DNA from: Aquirufa antheringensis
GTDB lineage: Bacteria > Bacteroidota > Bacteroidia > Cytophagales > Spirosomataceae
Direction: 5' to 3'
Length of the DNA stretch: 64,000 nt
NCBI RefSeq assembly: GCF_004307425.1
Contig: NZ_SEWZ01000002.1
Coordinates: 562,935 to 626,934, forward strand
Part shown: piece by piece, positions 25,914 through 35,761 of the stretch
Numbering within the stretch: the first letter of the stretch is position 1
How the letters are laid out: every line of letters begins with the position of its first letter
Position numbers and translations under genes: made by a program
The notes under the pieces: model-generated
Told to the model about the DNA's origin: nothing
What the model saw: only the letters and a program-made list of their open reading frames with translations
Database searches by the model: none

Positions 25914-25990
25914 CAGTAAACAAATAACTGGACCAATTGTAAAAAATGGAGCAGGATTTTGTTCTGTCCCTTAAATGAAATAGAATTATT

Positions 25991-27046
25991 TTAGACTTGT
26001 CCCTTTTTACTCCAGGAATCATGAATCTCCTGAAAAGTTGTTTGCAGATCTTTCGTTATTCCCCAGCTAGGGTAGTCGGTCTTGATTTTATTGAGGTTTG
26101 ATATGTAACAGATGTGATCCCCAATTCTATTTTCATCTACATAAGTGTATTTCATTGGTTTACCTGAAATACTTTCGATAAGTTGGAATGCCTCTAGGAT
26201 GGAGATGGAGTTATCTCGTCCTCCACCTATGTTATATACTGCGGCTACTTTTGGATTTTGGATAAATAAATCAATAAAACGCGCCACGTCGTAGCTATGA
26301 ATATTATCCCTTACTTGCTTCCCTTTATAGCCATATATTTTGTATTCAATTTCGTTCAAGTTGCATTTGATCAAATAGCTTAAAAAGCCATGTAATTCTA
26401 CCCCGCTGTGATTAGGGCCTGTTAAACAGCCTCCTCTTAAACAACAAGTAGGCATATTAAAATAGCGGCCGTATTCTTGAACTAAAATATCCGAGGCAAC
26501 TTTAGAGGCTCCGAAAAGAGAATGCTTGCATTGGTCAATACTAAATGTTTCACTAATGCCATTAAAATACTTTGAGTCAGCATAGTCATACCTTGTTTCT
26601 CCCTCAGTCAGCTCAAGGAAATTAGGATTATCTCCATAGACCTTATTCGTTGATAAATGAACAAAAGGAACTGAGGTGTTATATCTTCTTGTAGCTTCTA
26701 ATAAATTCAATGTACCTACTGCATTCACATCAAAATCTTCAAAAGGCATAGAGGCGGCTAAGTCGTGACTAGGCTGAGCGGCAGTATGTACGATGGCATC
26801 CGGCTTTATTTCTAAAATGAATTTCGATACGGTTTCACGATCTCGAATATCAATCGTGTAATTTTTAAAACGGGCATTTTCTTTTTCTAATTTTGAGATG
26901 TTCCAGGTGGTATCGCCTTTGTCTCCAAAAAATACCTGACGCATATTATTGTCTATACCCACTACTTCAATCCCTTTTTTGCAAAAGAAACGGACAACTT
27001 CACTTCCAATTAATCCTCCAGCACCAGTAACTAAAATCTTTCTCAT
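25991..27046 (-). CDS. NAD-dependent nucleotide-sugar epimerase (CDP-paratose/tyvelose epimerase-like)
   Basis: This 351-residue extended SDR has a Rossmann motif TGAGGLIG at 7-14. The early segment with [18 protein letters not shown] and the C-terminal [18 protein letters not shown] are features of the CDP-tyvelose 2-epimerase (RfbE) group. Unusually, the catalytic Tyr-x3-Lys is not obvious: the region reads [11 protein letters not shown], with Phe near the Tyr position and K kept, so catalysis or my alignment deserves checking. It overlaps the next upstream gene (27043) by four bases (ATGA) and is transcribed with it. It probably makes a deoxy or epimerised sugar for the second polysaccharide. 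Confidence 0.75.
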   Translation of the reverse strand: MRKILVTGAGGLIGSEVVRFFCKKGIEVVGIDNNMRQVFFGDKGDTTWNISKLEKENARFKNYTIDIRDRETVSKFILEIKPDAIVHTAAQPSHDLAASMPFEDFDVNAVGTLNLLEATRRYNTSVPFVHLSTNKVYGDNPNFLELTEGETRYDYADSKYFNGISETFSIDQCKHSLFGASKVASDILVQEYGRYFNMPTCCLRGGCLTGPNHSGVELHGFLSYLIKCNLNEIEYKIYGYKGKQVRDNIHSYDVARFIDLFIQNPKVAAVYNIGGGRDNSISILEAFQLIESISGKPMKYTYVDENRIGDHICYISNLNKIKTDYPSWGITKDLQTTFQEIHDSWSKKGQV

Positions 27047-27804
27047 TTGTCAAGTTTGACTATTTTTAATAAAATTAAATAAATAAAAGCTGAATTAGTA
27101 AATAAATACCTTTTCCATAGTCTGCCAGGCTCTTGGATGAGTCTAAATAGCCATTCCAATCCATTATTTTGCATCCAGGCAGGGGCTTGCTTAAGCGTAT
27201 TAGCGTGGAAGTCAAATGCGGCACCCACCGCCATCATGACCCCATTAATTTTTCCAATATGCTCCGCTACCCATATTTCCTGCCTGGGACATCCCCTGCC
27301 TACTAAAATGAGCTGTGCTCCTGATTGATTTATCTTTTTTATATCCTCCTCATCTTCTTCTTTAGTAGCATCTCGAAATCGATCTACGTGGTGACCGACG
27401 ATTTGAATCTGAGGGAAGTTTTTGGCAATATTTTCTTGAAATAGACTTAAGGTTTTCTCCGTACTTCCAAACAGAAATAGGCGTAAATTCTGCTCATTTG
27501 CCTTTTCTAATACTTTCCATGTTAAGGTAGGGCCATAAACGCGATCCTTTAAATCAGCGTGATGAAAATAATTTAAACACCACTTAATGGGCTGCCCATC
27601 TGGAACTACGTAATGAATCGAATGAATCAATTTATGTAAGGCAGGATTTTGGTAAGCTTCTATTAGGCCATGAACCGCTAAAGCGCTAAGTCCTATTGAA
27701 TGATGTTTTGAAGCATGTTCAATGATTGCCTTTGTGATATTTTCGTAATCAGATGCTGTGTAATCAATACCAAGTAATTCGTATGTAGGCAAATTGTTTT
27801 GCAT
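27043..27804 (-). CDS. WecG/TagA/CpsF-family glycosyltransferase (GT26)
   Basis: This is a 253-residue GT26 enzyme. Family motifs are VPDGQPIKW near 70-78, RVYGPTL near 89-95, [14 protein letters not shown] near 174-187 and [10 protein letters not shown]-like [18 protein letters not shown] near 196-213. The family adds a second sugar to an undecaprenyl-diphosphate-linked first sugar. A C-terminal hydrophobic and basic tail ([20 protein letters not shown]) would bring it to the membrane. Transcribed first in a two-gene minus-strand unit with the epimerase. Confidence 0.9.
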   Translation of the reverse strand: MQNNLPTYELLGIDYTASDYENITKAIIEHASKHHSIGLSALAVHGLIEAYQNPALHKLIHSIHYVVPDGQPIKWCLNYFHHADLKDRVYGPTLTWKVLEKANEQNLRLFLFGSTEKTLSLFQENIAKNFPQIQIVGHHVDRFRDATKEEDEEDIKKINQSGAQLILVGRGCPRQEIWVAEHIGKINGVMMAVGAAFDFHANTLKQAPAWMQNNGLEWLFRLIQEPGRLWKRYLFTNSAFIYLILLKIVKLDK

Positions 27805-27888
27805 TCAGTCTTTCAGATTCTTTAGTGCAAATTAACAATTATCGAGCTGAATTAGTCAATAATTTTACGGCAATACCTAACTTAGCGA

Positions 27889-28845
27889 TTGATGAAAAAT
27901 AAAATAATAAAGGTATTGCTTTTTTTAGGATCTCCTCTGACGGTTCTGTCCGCTATCTGGCTGAAGTTTATCAGACAAAAGGGCTCTAGTTCTACATCTG
28001 ATTTTCTGCTAATGAAAGTGGGGGTTTTCCCCATTTTAGATCATTATTATGATCCGATGATTAATCCGAGGAAGTATTTGGAAAGGCCCTTAAACCAAGA
28101 TCGGGAATTAGCTTCGATTGATTTGAATCTAAAAACACAAAGAGACTTATTAAATCAATTTACGTATGCGGATGAATTGAGATCATTCCCTTTGCATTCA
28201 ATAGCACCTGCTACCTATTATTACCTAAATGATTCCTACGGACCAGGTGATGCAGAATATCTGTATAATATGATTCGGCATTTTCAACCGAAACAAATCT
28301 TTGAAATAGGTAGTGGAAATTCCACTTTGATGGCGCAAAATGCCATCAAGAAAAATGGGGATCTTAACAAGTTCTACCATTGCAGACATGTGTGCATCGA
28401 ACCTTATGAACAACCTTGGTTAGAAGAGCTAGGAATTGAGGTGAAACGGGAAAAAGTGGAAGATATAGAAACGTCTATTTTTACAAGTTTGGAGGCGAAT
28501 GACATTTTATTCATCGATTCATCTCATATCATTAGACCCCAAGGCGATGTGTTACATGAGTACCTAACCATTTTGCCACTTCTAAAGCCTGGTGTGCTCG
28601 TTCATATCCATGATATATTTACGCCAAAAGATTACCCAGAAGAATGGGTTGTAAACAAGCATTATTTTTGGAATGAGCAGTATCTACTAGAGGCTTTCTT
28701 GTCTTATAATTCCTCGTTTGAAATCATCGGTTCATTGAATTATTTAAAGCACCACCATTTCGAGGATTTAAAATTGAAATGTCCCCTGTTATCGGATTTC
28801 CCTGCCTGCGAACCGGGAGCTTTTTGGATTAGAAAGACTAAATGA
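27889..28845 (+). CDS. Class I SAM-dependent methyltransferase-like protein
   Basis: This 318-residue protein has a Rossmann methyltransferase core starting near 131: IFEIGSGNSTLMAQNA is motif I, CIEPYEQPWLEEL the acidic motif II region, and DILFIDSSH and GVLVHIHDIF are the later strands. The HDIF histidine/aspartate pattern is typical of Methyltransf_24-like enzymes seen in polysaccharide clusters. The N-terminus has a hydrophobic segment (VLLFLGSPLTVLSAIWLKF), so it may be membrane-anchored. It overlaps the acyltransferase gene by four bases. A sugar O-methyl decoration is the likely role, inferred from context. Confidence 0.75.
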   Translation: MMKNKIIKVLLFLGSPLTVLSAIWLKFIRQKGSSSTSDFLLMKVGVFPILDHYYDPMINPRKYLERPLNQDRELASIDLNLKTQRDLLNQFTYADELRSFPLHSIAPATYYYLNDSYGPGDAEYLYNMIRHFQPKQIFEIGSGNSTLMAQNAIKKNGDLNKFYHCRHVCIEPYEQPWLEELGIEVKREKVEDIETSIFTSLEANDILFIDSSHIIRPQGDVLHEYLTILPLLKPGVLVHIHDIFTPKDYPEEWVVNKHYFWNEQYLLEAFLSYNSSFEIIGSLNYLKHHHFEDLKLKCPLLSDFPACEPGAFWIRKTK

Positions 28846-29954
28846 AATCATTCTTAAAGTTGAATCTTGATTCTAAACGAATTTTAGGCTTAGACATCCT
28901 AAGAGCGGTAGCCATTTTATGCGTAGTCATAGATCATGGGGGTCTTCTTATGCCTCCTGCGTTGAGAGAATGGACAGATTTGTTGGTCTTTGATGGGGTA
29001 TCCATCTTTTTCGTTTTAAGTGGATTTTTGATAGGGGGGATATTGATAAAATTGATTGAAAGGGGAGTGGGAATAGATATAATTGACTTTTGGAAAAGAA
29101 GATGGTATCGTACAATTCCTAACTATTTATTTGTCTTAGTTTTGCTAGCGGTTCTCGAACTTATTTTTAATTCCCAATTTGATATGCAACAAATCGGGTC
29201 CTACGCACTTTTTTTCCAAAATTTTAATAGCATTCATCCTGCCTTTTTTCCAGAAGCTTGGAGCCTATCAGTGGAAGAATGGTTTTATCTTCTTATTCCA
29301 TTTTTTCTATTCATTCAATTGAATTTTTTTAAAATACCGACTAAATCATCTCTATTAGGTACAGCTCTTTTAGTGATTTTAGTAATTACCTACATAAGAT
29401 TTAATCGATATTCAACCTTTCCAGCATTGACCGAAAATATATGGGATAATGTGTTTAGAAAGCAAGTTATTACTCGTTTAGATAGTATTATGTATGGGGT
29501 TTTAGCGGCATATGTGTTTTATTTTAATCCAGGTTTTTGGGAAAAATACAAGAGAATGCTATTTATCTTCGGGCTGGTTTTATTAGGATGCTTTAAATAT
29601 GTAGCGCCTTTGCTTGAGAATAGGGTGAGTTTATTCCAGGCGGTATTTTCCTTTTCTTTTCAATCCATTGCAACTGCCTGCTTATTACCTTTTTTGACCT
29701 CAGTTAAATCCAGAGAAGGATTTTGGCCTAAGGCCCTTAGCTACATAAGTATATTATCTTATTCCATGTACCTACTCAATTTAACGCTTATCCAAAATTG
29801 GATTTTGCGAAAAATACCTTGGACGCTATTTATGGAATCAAAATATGCCATAGGGGGCATACGCTATGTGCTATATTGGGTTTTAGTATTCTGCCTTTCC
29901 CATTTATTATATTTTTATTATGAAGCACCCATGACTCGCTTACGAGACCGTTAG
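28842..29954 (+). CDS. Acyltransferase family 3 (OafA/YrhL-like) membrane protein
   Basis: This 370-residue membrane protein has about ten helices. It opens with LGLDILRAVAILCVVIDHGG, where the Arg and His match the conserved residues of acyltransferase-3 proteins, and FFVLSGFLIGG near 56-66 and EAWSLSVEEWFYLL near 138-151 are family motifs. Such proteins O-acetylate sugars of LPS, capsule or exopolysaccharide from the membrane. Only the membrane domain is present; there is no SGNH hydrolase domain. It is translated with the methyltransferase upstream. Confidence 0.9.
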   Translation: MKSFLKLNLDSKRILGLDILRAVAILCVVIDHGGLLMPPALREWTDLLVFDGVSIFFVLSGFLIGGILIKLIERGVGIDIIDFWKRRWYRTIPNYLFVLVLLAVLELIFNSQFDMQQIGSYALFFQNFNSIHPAFFPEAWSLSVEEWFYLLIPFFLFIQLNFFKIPTKSSLLGTALLVILVITYIRFNRYSTFPALTENIWDNVFRKQVITRLDSIMYGVLAAYVFYFNPGFWEKYKRMLFIFGLVLLGCFKYVAPLLENRVSLFQAVFSFSFQSIATACLLPFLTSVKSREGFWPKALSYISILSYSMYLLNLTLIQNWILRKIPWTLFMESKYAIGGIRYVLYWVLVFCLSHLLYFYYEAPMTRLRDR

Positions 29955-30031
29955 TTAGGCTCATTCGCTTCCCACATAATAAATTATCATTCATCTTATT
30001 AAATAAAATAGTAATTTTACAAGCTGGTTTA

Positions 30032-30045
30032 TAGTCTTAAGACTA
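30032..30045. promoter_or_regulatory. 14-bp perfect palindrome upstream of the second SLBB gene
   Basis: TAGTCTTAAGACTA lies 18 bases before the ATG at 30064. TAATTTTAC (from 30012) is a weak -7 candidate just upstream. A regulator-binding site is possible; nothing in the window identifies the regulator. Confidence 0.35.
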
Positions 30046-30063
30046 GACCTAAAAAAAATAGAG

Positions 30064-32499
30064 ATGAAAGCATTACGCATACTTATTTTGTTGATCCTAG
30101 CGATTCCCGTTTTCGCTCAGGAGATACCCGTCGATATCAATAACATTAGTGATCAGCAATTAGCGCAGATTATGGTGAAGTACCAGTTGCAAGGTTTAGC
30201 GCCAGAAGAAATCGACCAGGTGTTGAAGCAAAAAGGGGTTCCAGCTGATCAAATCATCATTTTAAATCGCCGCATTGCTTCTTTAGATCCATTAACGGGG
30301 TCTTCACAGAACGCCTACAAGACGAAAACGTCAGAGGAATTTACGGTTCCACGTAAGAAAATTGAGATATCGGGGCCCTCTGCTGCGCCCTCTGGTTTGC
30401 GCGTGTTTGGATCTGAGATTTTTGAAAACCAAAACCTGAGCTTTGAGCCTAATTTGGCGATTTCTACGCCGCGGAATTATTCGATTGGTGTGGGAGATGA
30501 GCTGATTGTGGATATTTATGGCTTAAGTGAAAGCACGAAAAAGCTGAAGGTGAGCACGGAGGGATATATTCGTTTCCCTAATTTGGGACCCATTAAAGTA
30601 AGCGGTTTGACGATCGAAGAGGCGCAGGTTCGCATCAGAGAAGCGGCTGGTAAAATTTACACGACCATCGCGGGCGGCAGCACGAAAGTGATGGTATCTC
30701 TAGGTCAATTGCGTTCTATTCGAGTAACTTTAGTGGGCGAAGTGAAGAAGCCTGGGAACTATTCCGTTTCCTCTCTTTCTACATTAATGAATGCATTGTA
30801 TGCATCAGGAGGGCCATCTGATTTAGGTTCATTCCGCAAGATCGAATTAGTGCGTAATGGGAAAACGATTACGACTTTAGACTTATATGATTTCCTATTG
30901 AAAGGGGATTTGTCGAAAAATAGAATCTTGCAAGACGACGATGTGATCCGGGTAGGAACCTATGAGTCACGTGTGGCGGTGAGCGGCGCAGTGAAGAAGA
31001 AGGCTTTGTTTGATGTGAAGAAGGGCGAAAATGCAGCAGATATCTTGCGTTATGCGGGTGGCTTTGCAGATGATGCATTCAAGGAGCGTATTCGCGTGAA
31101 GCGGATGGGTGCGACTGGGTTTGAGGTTTTCTCCGTGAAGTCTGATGGTCTTTCGACGTTTCAATTACACTCTGGAGACTCCTTGGTGGTAGATGCTTTG
31201 GCAAATACCTTCACTAATCGGGCCTTTATCGATGGGGCCGTGTATTATCCAGGGGAATATGGCTTGAATGAATTTACAAACCTGAAAGACTTATTAACAG
31301 CCGTTCGCGTGAAAGAAAATGCGTTTACAGAACGCGCGCTTTTGAGTCGATTGAATCCTGATTTAACGCCGGCTGTGCTGCCTTTTAATGTGAAAGATGT
31401 CCTTTCAGGTAAGACCGATATTCGCTTGCAACGCGAAGACAAAATACATATTTACCCCATCACGAGTTTACGTGAGGCCTATTCTGTGACGATAAACGGG
31501 GAGGTAAATCGCCCGGCGACGTTTACTTTTGCGGACAATATGCGCGTGCAAGATTTAATTCTGTTAGCGGATGGTTTTAAAGAAGGGGCATCGCGTTCTC
31601 GCATCGAGGTTTCGCGTCGTTTGTTATCTACATCTTCTACTGATACGACGGCTTATTCGATTATACATTCGATTGATTTAGGTTCAGCTAAGGCGGAGGA
31701 TTTGAACTTCGTATTGCAGCCTTTTGACATTGTTTCCGTACGTAAATCACCTTCGTATCGTACGCAAATCACAGTTTCGGTAGAAGGAGAAGTGCTGTAT
31801 CCAGGAAATTATACCTTATCTGGAAATAAGGAGCGACTTTCTGATATTATTGCGCGTTCCGGTGGTTTGAAGCAAACGGGTTATGCAACGGGTGCGATTT
31901 TATTGCGTAAAACGCGAGTGAATCAGACGTCTGCGGATGAGGCGCTGTTCTCTTCCAAGATCAATACGATTTCAAATCAATCGAAGCGTAGCTCTGGCAA
32001 TTCATTTGCCGCAACTGATACCGCGAAGATTGCATCGAACGTGAATGGTTTGTTAGTGGATCAAAAGCCGGTAGGTATTCGCCTTGCGGAGGCAATGGAA
32101 AAGCCAGGTTCGCTTTATGATATTATTTTAGAAGAGGGTGACGTGATCAAAGTGCCTAAATTAACGCAGACGGTGCAGACTTTTGGGGCAGTGAATGTAC
32201 CACGCCAAATCGCCTACCACAGCGGTTTAGGTTTCCGTCGCTTAATCTCAGAGTCAGGTTGGTTTGCTCCTAATGCAGCCCGCCGTTACGCCTACATGGT
32301 GCGTCCTAATGGCGAGATCAAAACAACAAAACGCTTCCTATTCTTCCGCTTCTACCCTAGCCTAGAGCCAGGTGCGGAGGTATATGTGCCTGCTAAGAAG
32401 GATAAGCGTCCTATTTCAACGCCAGAGTATATCGCGATGGGAACGGGCTTAGCATCTTTAGGGGGCTTAATTATCGCTTTAATTAACACGGTGAAATAA
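30064..32499 (+). CDS. Wza-like polysaccharide export protein with SLBB repeats (second copy)
   Basis: This 811-residue exporter has the same design as the one at 20041: signal peptide (about 1-18, ending PVFAQ), the helical module NISDQQLAQIMVKYQ, the export domain beginning GVGDELIVDIYG, repeated SLBB units with V-x-GEVKKPG-like openings, and a C-terminal hydrophobic helix (about 790-808). An inserted Ser/Asn-rich stretch lies near 620-665. It ends with TAATG, coupling it to the Wzz gene. It presumably exports the polymer made by the genes from 26 to 46.8 kb. The two SLBB genes are clearly paralogous but diverged. Confidence 0.9.
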   Translation: MKALRILILLILAIPVFAQEIPVDINNISDQQLAQIMVKYQLQGLAPEEIDQVLKQKGVPADQIIILNRRIASLDPLTGSSQNAYKTKTSEEFTVPRKKIEISGPSAAPSGLRVFGSEIFENQNLSFEPNLAISTPRNYSIGVGDELIVDIYGLSESTKKLKVSTEGYIRFPNLGPIKVSGLTIEEAQVRIREAAGKIYTTIAGGSTKVMVSLGQLRSIRVTLVGEVKKPGNYSVSSLSTLMNALYASGGPSDLGSFRKIELVRNGKTITTLDLYDFLLKGDLSKNRILQDDDVIRVGTYESRVAVSGAVKKKALFDVKKGENAADILRYAGGFADDAFKERIRVKRMGATGFEVFSVKSDGLSTFQLHSGDSLVVDALANTFTNRAFIDGAVYYPGEYGLNEFTNLKDLLTAVRVKENAFTERALLSRLNPDLTPAVLPFNVKDVLSGKTDIRLQREDKIHIYPITSLREAYSVTINGEVNRPATFTFADNMRVQDLILLADGFKEGASRSRIEVSRRLLSTSSTDTTAYSIIHSIDLGSAKAEDLNFVLQPFDIVSVRKSPSYRTQITVSVEGEVLYPGNYTLSGNKERLSDIIARSGGLKQTGYATGAILLRKTRVNQTSADEALFSSKINTISNQSKRSSGNSFAATDTAKIASNVNGLLVDQKPVGIRLAEAMEKPGSLYDIILEEGDVIKVPKLTQTVQTFGAVNVPRQIAYHSGLGFRRLISESGWFAPNAARRYAYMVRPNGEIKTTKRFLFFRFYPSLEPGAEVYVPAKKDKRPISTPEYIAMGTGLASLGGLIIALINTVK

Positions 32500-33533
32500 T
32501 GGCAGACAAGAAAACCATCGTTTTAGGAGATGTCATCGAATCAATCAAGCGATTCTTTAGCTACTTGCGTTCACAGGTTTTAATGATTGCCTTATGTGCT
32601 GTCATTGGCTTTGTTTTACCACTGGTTTACCGCGTCATGCAAAAGCCGGCTTATGCGGCGTCTACGACGTTTATCCTAGAAGAGAAATCTGCCGGTGGCG
32701 GGGGTTTAGCGGGTATTGCATCTCAAGTAGGCTTGGATTTAGGTAGTTTAGGAAGTGGTTCGAGCTTGTTTACAGGCGATAATATTTTGGACATCATCAA
32801 GTCCCGCGTTATTATTGAGAAGGTATTGTTGACGCCTATTTCAGGGAATTCAGGTAATACCTTAGCGGATTTGTATATAGAATTTTCTGGTTTAGGAGAG
32901 CGTTTGCCGGTTCCTGTTTCGTTTGCTATTCCGGCTGATTCTGCCGCTATTGTGCCGGCGCATTCCGTTTATCAAGATTCAGTCTTGTATGTGATGTATG
33001 AGCAAATCGCGAAGAAAAACGTGTCTGTGGATCGCCTGAACAAGAAGGGATCTATCTTCAAGATTGTAACGGTTTCCCAAAACCAGGTGTTCTCTAAGAA
33101 TTTTGCAGAGCGTTTGTTAAAAGAGACGACGACCTATTACGTGAATGTGAAAACGAGCACTGCAGCTGCGAACGTGAAGCGTTTGCAGGCGCGCGGAGAC
33201 TCTTTGTTACGTGTTTTGAATGCGAAGTCCTATAACGCGGCTTCTTTCCAGATCCTAGATCCGAACGTGGCTTACAAGTCCATGTCTGTTCCGGCGGAAG
33301 TTAGTTCACGTGATAAGTCCATTGTCTTCAGCATCTATGCCGAAGTGACGAAAAACTTAGAGATGAGTCGCATCGCCTTGGTTTCTCAGACGCCTGTGAT
33401 TCAACTACTGGATGTGCCTAAATATCCACTGATGGATGATCGCAAATCCTATCTGTTCTTAGGATTCGCTGGATTGTTTGCTGGTATTGTAGTCGGATTC
33501 TTCCTTTGCCTCTACCTTTATACGGATAAATAA
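32499..33533 (+). CDS. Wzz-type chain-length determinant (second copy)
   Basis: This 344-residue polysaccharide co-polymerase has membrane helices at about 29-48 and 320-340, a Gly-rich segment (GGGGLAGIASQVGLDLGSLG) near 67-87 and a periplasmic coiled region. There is no kinase domain. It is slightly shorter than the first copy and shares the Gly-rich VGLDLG block with it. It begins in the stop of the exporter gene and ends in the start of a glycosyltransferase gene (TAATG twice), so it sits in the middle of a tight operon. Confidence 0.87.
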   Translation: MADKKTIVLGDVIESIKRFFSYLRSQVLMIALCAVIGFVLPLVYRVMQKPAYAASTTFILEEKSAGGGGLAGIASQVGLDLGSLGSGSSLFTGDNILDIIKSRVIIEKVLLTPISGNSGNTLADLYIEFSGLGERLPVPVSFAIPADSAAIVPAHSVYQDSVLYVMYEQIAKKNVSVDRLNKKGSIFKIVTVSQNQVFSKNFAERLLKETTTYYVNVKTSTAAANVKRLQARGDSLLRVLNAKSYNAASFQILDPNVAYKSMSVPAEVSSRDKSIVFSIYAEVTKNLEMSRIALVSQTPVIQLLDVPKYPLMDDRKSYLFLGFAGLFAGIVVGFFLCLYLYTDK

Positions 33534-34252
33534 TGCGTCGGGTGTTTCTATTGCGCGCTTACGGAGATTTTGCGATAGCGGTGCAAGCCCTTGCCGCAAC
33601 AGATACTATCGTTGCATCATTGCATTTGAAACCTTTATATGATGCGCTGATATCGCGAGGCTGTATTTATCCTCGTATTATTGACTTTGTTAATTTTGGG
33701 ATCACAGGATCGCAATTAAATATATTTACGAATAAGACGTTTTTCAGTATTGACACATTTCGTCAATTATCGAAAATCAGGAAATATATAAGCGCGAATC
33801 CAGGAACGTCTGATTTTGTGGAACAAAGTGTACGCTTGGGGCTATTGAATTTCTTTACGGGTCATTCGTTTAAAGCGATTTTCGAAACAGGGGAGCCGGT
33901 TTATGCGGCTTATGCTTTGCCTGCACAGGGTCTGGAAAGAAAAGGCGACAAAGTATTGATTTTGCCGGATGCACGATTGCCTAAGCGTGTCATTCCTTCC
34001 TCGATTTTGGCGCGAATCGATGGTCAAGTAGCGCGGTTCGGTTCAGATTATGCTTCGTTCGAGCAATTAATTGATTTGATACAGGCGGCAGATTATGTGG
34101 TGACTTCAGATTCATTGCCCTTACATTTGGCCTATCTATGCCGCAAGCCCCATTTCATTCTATACCCTGATGGGGGCAAGCAGGATTTCTTTACGCCGGA
34201 CGCCTTAGCTTCTGGATCTTTCAGTACATTTAGCCAATTCGATCATGTTTAA
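33533..34252 (+). CDS. Short GT9-like (heptosyltransferase-fold) protein
   Basis: This is a 239-residue protein with a GT-B-like donor domain. The C-terminal segment AADYVVTSDSLPLHLAYLCRKPHFILYP is typical of GT9 heptosyltransferases (donor phosphate binding, split here as 187-203 and on). The N-terminus FLLRAYGDFAIAVQAL resembles the usual RxGxxGD start. It is about 100 residues shorter than typical GT9 enzymes, so part of the acceptor domain is reduced. A transferase role in the second polysaccharide is likely but not certain. Confidence 0.65.
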   Translation: MRRVFLLRAYGDFAIAVQALAATDTIVASLHLKPLYDALISRGCIYPRIIDFVNFGITGSQLNIFTNKTFFSIDTFRQLSKIRKYISANPGTSDFVEQSVRLGLLNFFTGHSFKAIFETGEPVYAAYALPAQGLERKGDKVLILPDARLPKRVIPSSILARIDGQVARFGSDYASFEQLIDLIQAADYVVTSDSLPLHLAYLCRKPHFILYPDGGKQDFFTPDALASGSFSTFSQFDHV

Positions 34253-34937
34253 GCGCGCGTTCGTCCTTTTTGCGGAACATGAGACGGAGCGTAAGTCACA
34301 CGTGGAGGCGATGCGATCCGCGCTTCCTGCGTTAGAAGTGGTGGAACCAGTATTTCCGTCACGAGTGCACGTTCCTTTTTTAGAGGCTTTGATTGAAAAA
34401 TCTTACTCGCGGACCGGTAAGGGATTATTGCCTACAGAAATTGGGGTGATATTGAGCCACCGCAAGGTGTGGCGTATTATTGCACGGGAAAGTTCAGAGG
34501 AGCATTTTTTGGTACTAGAATCCGATAGCCGGATCTTAAAGCCGGAATTTTTAAAGCCCGAAACCGTGAAGAAATACGATTTTTTCTTCTGGGGAGCTTG
34601 GAATGGTTATACTAGTTTGAAACGCTCCACGAAAGAAAATGGCGTGGGCGAACCCTTGATTAAGTCCGTTTATGGGGCTTATGGCTATTCCTTGAATGCG
34701 AAAGCGGCGCGGTATTTGTTGCGAAAAACGGCGCGGGTAGCTTATCCGGTAGACATGTACAAGCGATTTGTGGATCCCTCGGAGATTTCTCTTGGTGCCA
34801 TTGTCCCGGAAGTGATTTCGACCTGGCGCACATCTGATTCGCTGATTCGACGGGAGAGTCGCAGGCATCTGTTGACCGCTGAATTAATTCGGATGATTTT
34901 CTATTGCCGAAACACGATACAATCGTACTTTTGTTAA
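34245..34937 (+). CDS. Glycosyltransferase family 25-like protein
   Basis: This is a 230-residue protein similar to GT25 LPS glycosyltransferases. The key segment is LLPTEIGVILSHRKVWRII near 63-81, equivalent to the GT25 motif with glutamate, Ser-His and Trp. The usual EDD metal motif appears as LVLESDSRI near 92-100, which keeps one acid and changes another. KSVYGAYGYSLNAKAARYLL near 143-162 also fits. It overlaps the upstream gene by 8 bases. The sugar is unknown. Confidence 0.75.
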   Translation: MFKRAFVLFAEHETERKSHVEAMRSALPALEVVEPVFPSRVHVPFLEALIEKSYSRTGKGLLPTEIGVILSHRKVWRIIARESSEEHFLVLESDSRILKPEFLKPETVKKYDFFFWGAWNGYTSLKRSTKENGVGEPLIKSVYGAYGYSLNAKAARYLLRKTARVAYPVDMYKRFVDPSEISLGAIVPEVISTWRTSDSLIRRESRRHLLTAELIRMIFYCRNTIQSYFC

Positions 34938-34939
34938 AT

Positions 34940-35761
34940 ATGCGTACACCTAAATCCATCGTTGCGATTACTTGGGACGGCAAGTCTAGCCCCATGGACC
35001 ACATCCATTTCGATGTGGAGCCCGCTTTCGATTGGTTATTGTACGATTACAGTGGTGCGATTACGGAGGCACCCATGTCCGTAGCGCATTATCTATCTAT
35101 CAAATCAGAATGCAAGGGTGATGTGATGCAGAACATTTATGCATCCTTGGTTTCAACTCCGCTGACCTATATCGGTTTTCTAGATGATGATCAAATCATC
35201 TCGGTTTCCGATCTGAACAAGCTCTTTTTCATTGCATCATTAGAGAAATTAGACGTGTTTCAGCCTAGCTTGAACCACGATTCTTACTATCATTTACGCC
35301 AATTCATCCACAAACCAGGGTACTTGGTTCAAGATACCTGGTGGGTGGAAATAATGTCGCCTTTCTACAGCGAGGCTGTTTTTCAGGCCGCTGGACCTCA
35401 TTTCAAGCACTCGATTTCCGGTACGGGACTTGATGTGTATTTGATCCCGACGATTCAACGCCTGATAGGCAAGACCAAAACGGCTGTGGTGCACGGAGTG
35501 CAACTAAAGCATGCGCGTCCGATTCGTACGGACAACCGGGTGTTCTCGAATGGGAAGACCAATCTAGAAGAGATTCGTCATGTGCAGGGCGTTTGCCGTC
35601 AGATGGCCGCCGAAAATCCAGAACATTTCGACTCGGATTTTCATTTTCATGTGTTAGACCGTCGCTATGTGCACGGAGTGCCTTTGGCCTATAAAATCCA
35701 ACGTATTCCGCGGATGATTCGAAACCTATATAAACTGATCGTGGACGCGAGTTACCGCTAA
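34940..35761 (+). CDS. Putative glycosyltransferase with a DDD motif
   Basis: This 273-residue protein starts at ATG 34940, three bases after the preceding stop; an upstream frame beginning at 34904 would overlap that gene and gives no sensible N-terminus. IGFLDDDQII near 77-86 is a DxD-type motif and GTGLDVYLIPTIQR near 155-168 looks like the catalytic-side segment seen in DUF707-like GT-A enzymes. There is no signal peptide. I cannot place the family with confidence, but the genes on both sides are polysaccharide assembly genes. Confidence 0.6.
   Translation: MRTPKSIVAITWDGKSSPMDHIHFDVEPAFDWLLYDYSGAITEAPMSVAHYLSIKSECKGDVMQNIYASLVSTPLTYIGFLDDDQIISVSDLNKLFFIASLEKLDVFQPSLNHDSYYHLRQFIHKPGYLVQDTWWVEIMSPFYSEAVFQAAGPHFKHSISGTGLDVYLIPTIQRLIGKTKTAVVHGVQLKHARPIRTDNRVFSNGKTNLEEIRHVQGVCRQMAAENPEHFDSDFHFHVLDRRYVHGVPLAYKIQRIPRMIRNLYKLIVDASYR

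Noticed and set aside
34904-34939. Upstream start for the DDD-motif protein
   Set aside because: It would overlap the GT25-like gene and adds a non-conserved stretch; ATG 34940 follows the stop by three bases.
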